DNA of 64,000 nt from Apostichopus japonicus (lineage: Eukaryota > Echinodermata > Holothuroidea > Aspidochirotida > Stichopodidae): positions 1,052,501 to 1,116,500 of the forward strand of contig NC_092570.1 of the NCBI RefSeq assembly GCF_037975245.1, read 5' to 3'. Positions 61,201-64,000 of this stretch are shown in pieces; position 1 is the first letter of the stretch; each line of letters begins with the position of its first letter. A program made the position numbers and the translations under genes. The notes below the pieces were generated by a model. The model did not search any database and was not told where the DNA came from. It saw only the letters and a program-made list of their open reading frames with translations.

Positions 61201-61207
61201 AATTCAT
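45879..61207 (-). CDS. Patatin-like phospholipase, PNPLA2/ATGL type, five-exon gene span
   Basis: Predicted lipid acyl hydrolase of 441 residues, joined from exons 61207-60971, 60206-59817, 58916-58686, 57786-57721 and 46280-45879. All introns are phase 0 with AG/GT ends. Patatin domain: oxyanion-hole motif GCGFLG (about 159-164), nucleophile elbow GASAG with Ser192, and DGG with catalytic Asp312. The Ser-to-Asp spacing of 120 is close to ATGL (47 and 166, from memory). Further family matches are SPSFKL, the segment CHIPLYSGFTPPEYKGK and VSPFSG..ICP. ATGL-type enzymes hydrolyse triacylglycerol or retinyl esters on lipid droplets. Odd points: about 150 residues precede the domain instead of about ten, and the C-terminus is a short acidic tail instead of a long hydrophobic droplet-binding region. 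Exact substrate is not deducible. Confidence 0.85.
48020..48640. repeat. Tandem repeat, about 76-87 bp period, about 8 units
   Basis: The motif CTGTTATTAGCCTAACTAAC followed by TGATAATAATAACAAACTTA and TTTATATTTATATATACA recurs about every 76-87 bp (starts near 48036, 48123, 48199, 48283, 48366, 48452, 48538, 48624). The units are diverged, with small indels. It lies in the last intron of the PNPLA gene. Confidence 0.85.
50282..51398 (+). mobile_element. L1/Tx1-like LINE relic, ORF2 C-terminus with poly(A)
   Basis: Three frames cover the C-terminal part of an L1-like ORF2. The first ends IMKW at 50812 with a TAA. The same frame resumes at 50816 (FPVKIDWNKIFRLPY). A frameshift near 51090 leads into the third frame (ILHAKKYIYTCRLKNKIPD). 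The zinc-knuckle-like SPLCSFCKNAEETLIHLFYD with C..HVERFW is the L1/Tx1 hallmark. A short poly(A) run ends it near 51388-51398. With one in-frame stop, one frameshift and 5' truncation it is dead. It sits in the last intron of the PNPLA gene, antisense to it. Confidence 0.8.
53219..54845. repeat. 96-bp satellite array, about 17 units
   Basis: Units of 96 bp start CATCTATAGCATAACACAGC at 53219, 53315, 53411, 53507 and so on to 54755; the last is shortened. Each unit carries the inverted pair ACAGCTATA / TATAGCTGT around a 6-base spacer. Variant bases (CATCTACAGT, CTGGCAAC, TAATGAGA, AGTAGATG) recur every five units. It lies in the last intron of the PNPLA gene. Confidence 0.95.
55548..55640 (-). 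repeat. LINE/SINE 3'-end core, minus orientation
   Basis: In reverse complement: TTTGTAAAGCGCCTTGAGC, then TTTGGCGCTATATAAGTCTC and ATTTATTATTATC. It is the same family as at 7553-7632. The element may extend to about 55780 toward its 5' side. Confidence 0.55.
57721..57786 (-). CDS. PNPLA gene exon 4: 66-bp micro-exon
   Basis: 22 codons between CCCTGCAG|GCA and AAG|GTGAGT. It encodes AILCSCHIPLYSGF, then TPPEYKGK, which corresponds to the A-x-x-x-S-x-x-I-P-x-Y-x-G-x-x-P-P segment of PNPLA2/3. It is far too short to show as a long open frame, but the fit to the exons on both sides is exact. Confidence 0.85.
58686..58916 (-). CDS. PNPLA gene exon 3: patatin domain
   Basis: 77 codons between TATCCTCAG|ATT and GAG|GTGAGT. 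It encodes IGMTVAQSMIEGTRKKLLG, FSPSFKLSEILHDQLEEHLP, ANGNLYISVT and ITEFASREELIE. The HPSF-like motif, the G-R/N-L-x-I-S-x-T strand and the F-x-S-R/K-x-E-L-I run match the ATGL/adiponutrin family. The hydrophobic frame upstream of the acceptor is intron. Confidence 0.88.
59817..60206 (-). CDS. PNPLA gene exon 2: oxyanion hole and nucleophile
   Basis: 130 codons between TTTCACTAG|ACA and TGG|GTAAGT, phase 0 at both ends. The first about 70 residues are a Ser-rich spacer with HVCMADHNPM and DHCLRC, not recognised. The patatin fold starts at EINMTLAGCGFLGTYYLGVY, and the nucleophile elbow is WGGASAGAISAAL. The exon ends in CYPDNPW. An alternative acceptor (GACCACAG near 60177) would not keep phase with exon 1. 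Confidence 0.85.
60971..61207 (-). CDS. PNPLA gene exon 1: N-terminal extension
   Basis: 79 codons from the first in-frame ATG at 61207 (an in-frame TGA lies about 60 bp upstream) to donor AAG|GTGGGT. The start MNLLLKNLCREALTQTSRSV has no acidic residue before position 11, has Arg and Lys plus many Ser/Thr, and looks like a mitochondrial presequence. That is inference. The rest (for example NYCTRKRSRIVASYGF) is basic and Cys-containing, and I do not recognise it. Inclusion in the gene rests on the phase-0 junction to exon 2 and on the lack of another start. Confidence 0.55.
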
Positions 61208-61859
61208 TCTGACAGTTTCTTGAAAGCTTCTGGTACAAATATGATGATGGTTGCCGCAATGCAGCTTCGTCGAAACTCAAATGCAATAACTTGTAGTAGC
61301 ACTGTCAACAATACTTAGCCTAGCACAGTAATATCATGCTGTATTTATTACAGGGCTTAGTTTCGCGATGAAAATACATCATGTAAGTTTGACTTGAAAA
61401 TATGTCTTAATTTTAAACAATCATGATTAATCTTTACTATCTTTCACTTAGGCAACATAAACAGCAAACGAATAAGAAGTCTCCAAGACTTTAGACTACA
61501 CATATCAAAATAGATCAAAGTGTGAAGTCGCCCAAAAATGTGTTTAGACAACTCAAACAATACTAGGTTAGGTGTACGTCGTGCATGCAAGTTGCGTTAT
61601 CAGACGACACGGACTGAGGTATTGCGTAATCGACTTATTTCAGCATGTAAATCGAAACCAAGCTTTTTCAGTGTTGGGAATGCATACACAATTAACAATG
61701 ATACAATTAAGTACACTGGTTTTTATTTTATTTTTATTTCATGTTCTATGAGAAAAATGAAATATTATGGCAAATTATAGAACAACATATTACCTTTCAG
61801 TCTGTGTAATGGTTTTTTGCCCTGGAATGTTACAAATGTAACTCAATGAGCAGTGTTTT

Positions 61860-62395
61860 ATTACTCGAGTCCGATCTCGATCGGACTCGGTTAGTATAGA
61901 ATCCATGAATCGGATTCGAACTTGGATGTAGAGGACATGAACTTGGAATCGAACTCGGACAATAATAACTCGTAGTAGAACTCGTAGTAGAGAAACAAGT
62001 ACCGGCCCAGCTAACACACAACGTAATAATAACGTTATTTTTTGGTTGTGTTTACGTTGGTGTCCGCCCAACGTAGCGATAACGTAAATAAAACGTAGCC
62101 AACTTACGTAATTTCACAACGTTTTTAAACGTTACAAAATGACGTAATAAAAACGTAAATACGACGTTATTTTTGGTCTTAATATAACGTAAATATAACG
62201 TCCCCTGGAGTCTACAAAATTTCGTAACTATACAACGTAACTTTCTAACGTTAATACAACGTAAACGGTACGTAAATGTAGCGTTATAAAACGTAATTTT
62301 GCTAGCTTTGGGTAGACTTATCAGGTACAAAGGACTCGAACTTGAGCTCGGATATCAAGGACTTAAGTTGGAAGTGCTGGACTCGACTACAACAA
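61860..62395. repeat. Degenerate GACTCGAACTTGG minisatellite, split
   Basis: Words such as ACTCGAGTCCGATCTCGATC, GGATTCGAACTTGGATGTAG, ACTTGGAATCGAACTCGGAC and, beyond 62330, GGACTCGAACTTGAGCTCGG form a short-period diverged repeat. The AACGT block interrupts it. Confidence 0.5.
62008..62317. mobile_element. MITE-like block dense in AACGT
   Basis: Between CCCAGCTAACACACAACGTA on the left and an inverted-like GCTAGCTTTGGGTAG on the right, AACGT or ACGTT occurs roughly every 10-25 bases for 290 bp. The flanks on both sides carry a different degenerate motif (ACTCGAACTTGGA, at 61860-61970 and 62330-62390), as if the block had inserted into it. A target duplication was not identified. Confidence 0.5.
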
Positions 62396-63111
62396 TGATA
62401 ACAGTATCCCTGTGTCACGTTGTTGTGTACTTTATGCGTGATCAGCTGACTTTTGAGTGGTAAAATAGTGAATATGGTATGGAAAAACTTAATCTCTTGG
62501 GTGATTATAATTATACGAAATTTGACCAGGAATAGCTTTCACGTGTAGGTGGTCGGGGCGGGAGCGGAACAGAAAACTATGTTGCAAAGTAAGCTGATAA
62601 TTTACTAAACCGAAATGTTAATTCTCACAGGCCCTGGCTTTCAATGCTATATGGTAATATAGTGACCCGTTTATTCACAAAAATGCTGTCTTTTATGTGA
62701 GCGGAATCTGCACAAACGAGTAAAGTCCCTGATTTCATGTGCGGAATTAAAGCGCAAAATCGGTGGGGAATCGTGCATGGGAGACGAGAAGAAGTTGCAC
62801 GGCAAACGCGATTCGACGTATGCACCTGTGTTCTTTCCTCTTTTAGTATTTTTACGCTTATTGATGATTTGTGTAAAGTGCAGTATGGATAAAGTTAAAG
62901 GGAAACGCCCAGGTCTCTTGAACAGTGGTTCCTGAAAACCTTTTCCAACCCACTGAATTGATGAAAGAAGCTTGACGTCAACACCCTGAGTTTGAAAATA
63001 AACGTTTTAGTTTTACAACAGTATTATTATTATTATTATTTTCTAATCATTTTGTCTTCCCAGCCACTTTCGCATGCTATTATTATCTTAACGTATATGC
63101 AAATAGCAAAT

Positions 63112-63158
63112 TACACACACACACCCTCGCACACACGCACACACACACATATATATAT
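63112..63158. repeat. CA/TA compound microsatellite
   Basis: CA units with single-base breaks (CCTCG, CG), then a short TA run. Confidence 0.9.
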
Positions 63159-63468
63159 CAATTATTAATCAATAATCAATAACTAAGTCAATATTAATAT
63201 TTGCTCAACCATACTTCATTCAGACAGATTTGAAAGCAATACAATATTTTTGTGGCATTTCAGTTTCAGTTCAGTTCTCAAAACGTTGAACTACCCTGCG
63301 CTGTATGTACACTGTACGATAGTGATGTGGATTCTAGTTATTGATAATCATATCTCACCATATGTTTGACAAAGGTGGCAATTTTGGAATTTTAAGTTTA
63401 TTTGCCCTTGAAATTTGCATTTTGTTGTAATGTTCATCTTCCATACGGCAAAATAACACACTTGATTG

Positions 63469-63469
<1 letters not shown>

Positions 63470-63538
<69 letters not shown>
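63470..63538. repeat. AT/GT compound microsatellite
   Basis: About 60 bp of TA followed by four GT units. Confidence 0.95.
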
Positions 63539-64000
63539 CTCAGACGTAATATATGTCTCATTGACATCGATATTATATATATTATAGAGGGACATTGCTA
63601 ACACAATAAATAAAATGTGGAAAACTAAGGCCTCTTTATCCGTTACAGATTTAGATCAACCTCATGAAACAGAGTCAATCGCTGCAGTATTTACGAATAA
63701 CACCGAAATAATGATACCAACCCCTACATTACTCTCTTTCAATCATCCTACTAGAATGACAAAGGGAACCGAAGGGAGGTAGGAGGAGGGGTGGGGGGGG
63801 GGGTGGGTCTCAATGCCCTCTAGAGTGACAGAGGGAAATGAAACTGAAGGGAGGGACGATGCGGTACTCAATACTTGCACTAGAACAACTTTTTCAATTA
63901 CCCTACCAGAGGGAGAGAGGGAATAGATCGGGAGAGGGAGGGGGTGGGGGTTCAGAGTTCAGCTCATCTGTCTTCGTCTTATGTGGGTTCTTGCACCCAG

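Larger units (their letters stand above)
61208..64000. other. 5' flank of the PNPLA gene
   Basis: Contains the AACGT block, a split minisatellite and microsatellites. From 63720 a loose 70-80-bp repetition (TCTCAATGCC, CTAGA, GACAGAGGGAA, GAAGGGAGG) is visible. No gene and no clear core promoter recognised. Confidence 0.5.

Overview
This is eukaryotic genomic DNA from an AT-rich, intron-rich animal genome. Two multi-exon genes lie on the minus strand with consistent GT..AG splice sites and matching intron phases. They sit among LINE relics, MITEs, satellites and microsatellites. A fibrinogen-related (angiopoietin/ficolin-like) secreted protein, an ATGL-type patatin phospholipase and the repeat types suggest a marine invertebrate, probably a deuterostome such as an echinoderm. 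The species assignment is inference. I see no bacterial genes, CRISPR array or operon.

Gene 1 (minus, 25541 down to 2489) encodes a fibrinogen-related protein. I assembled it from six exons: a signal peptide with a short Cys motif (25350-25541), a short Cys plus coiled-coil exon (8165-8252), a 1,019-bp exon coding a long acidic Ser/Thr/Pro-rich linker and the start of the fibrinogen C-terminal domain (4515-5533), and three exons finishing that domain (3867-3999, 3417-3574, 2489-2722). Phases run 0,1,0,1,0 and predict 607 residues. The first intron is 17 kb and carries two hAT-type MITEs with perfect 8-bp target-site duplications, a tRNA-like SINE head, two other inverted-repeat elements and a 200-bp AT microsatellite.

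From 25.6 to 45.9 kb I found no host gene. This region holds an 815-bp direct duplication rich in AGGTCA nuclear-receptor half-sites (27.2-28.5 kb, upstream of gene 1), a repeat-dense block bounded by CAGGYGCGTATCCAGG inverted ends (30.6-32.7 kb), and a 5'-truncated CR1/Jockey-like LINE with a 375-codon reverse-transcriptase frame (35.9-37.2 kb).

Gene 2 (minus, 61207 down to 45879) is a patatin-like phospholipase of the PNPLA2/ATGL type. It has five exons, all joined in phase 0, and 441 predicted residues, with the oxyanion GCGFLG, nucleophile GASAG and DGG motifs present. It has an unusual N-terminal extension of about 150 residues. Its 11.4-kb last intron contains an 86-bp tandem repeat, an L1/Tx1-like LINE relic and a 96-bp satellite of 17 units with a duplicated 480-bp higher-order unit.

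Upstream of gene 2 (61.2-64 kb) are a MITE-like block dense in AACGT, simple repeats and no recognisable gene. The two genes share a strand but nothing suggests they work together.
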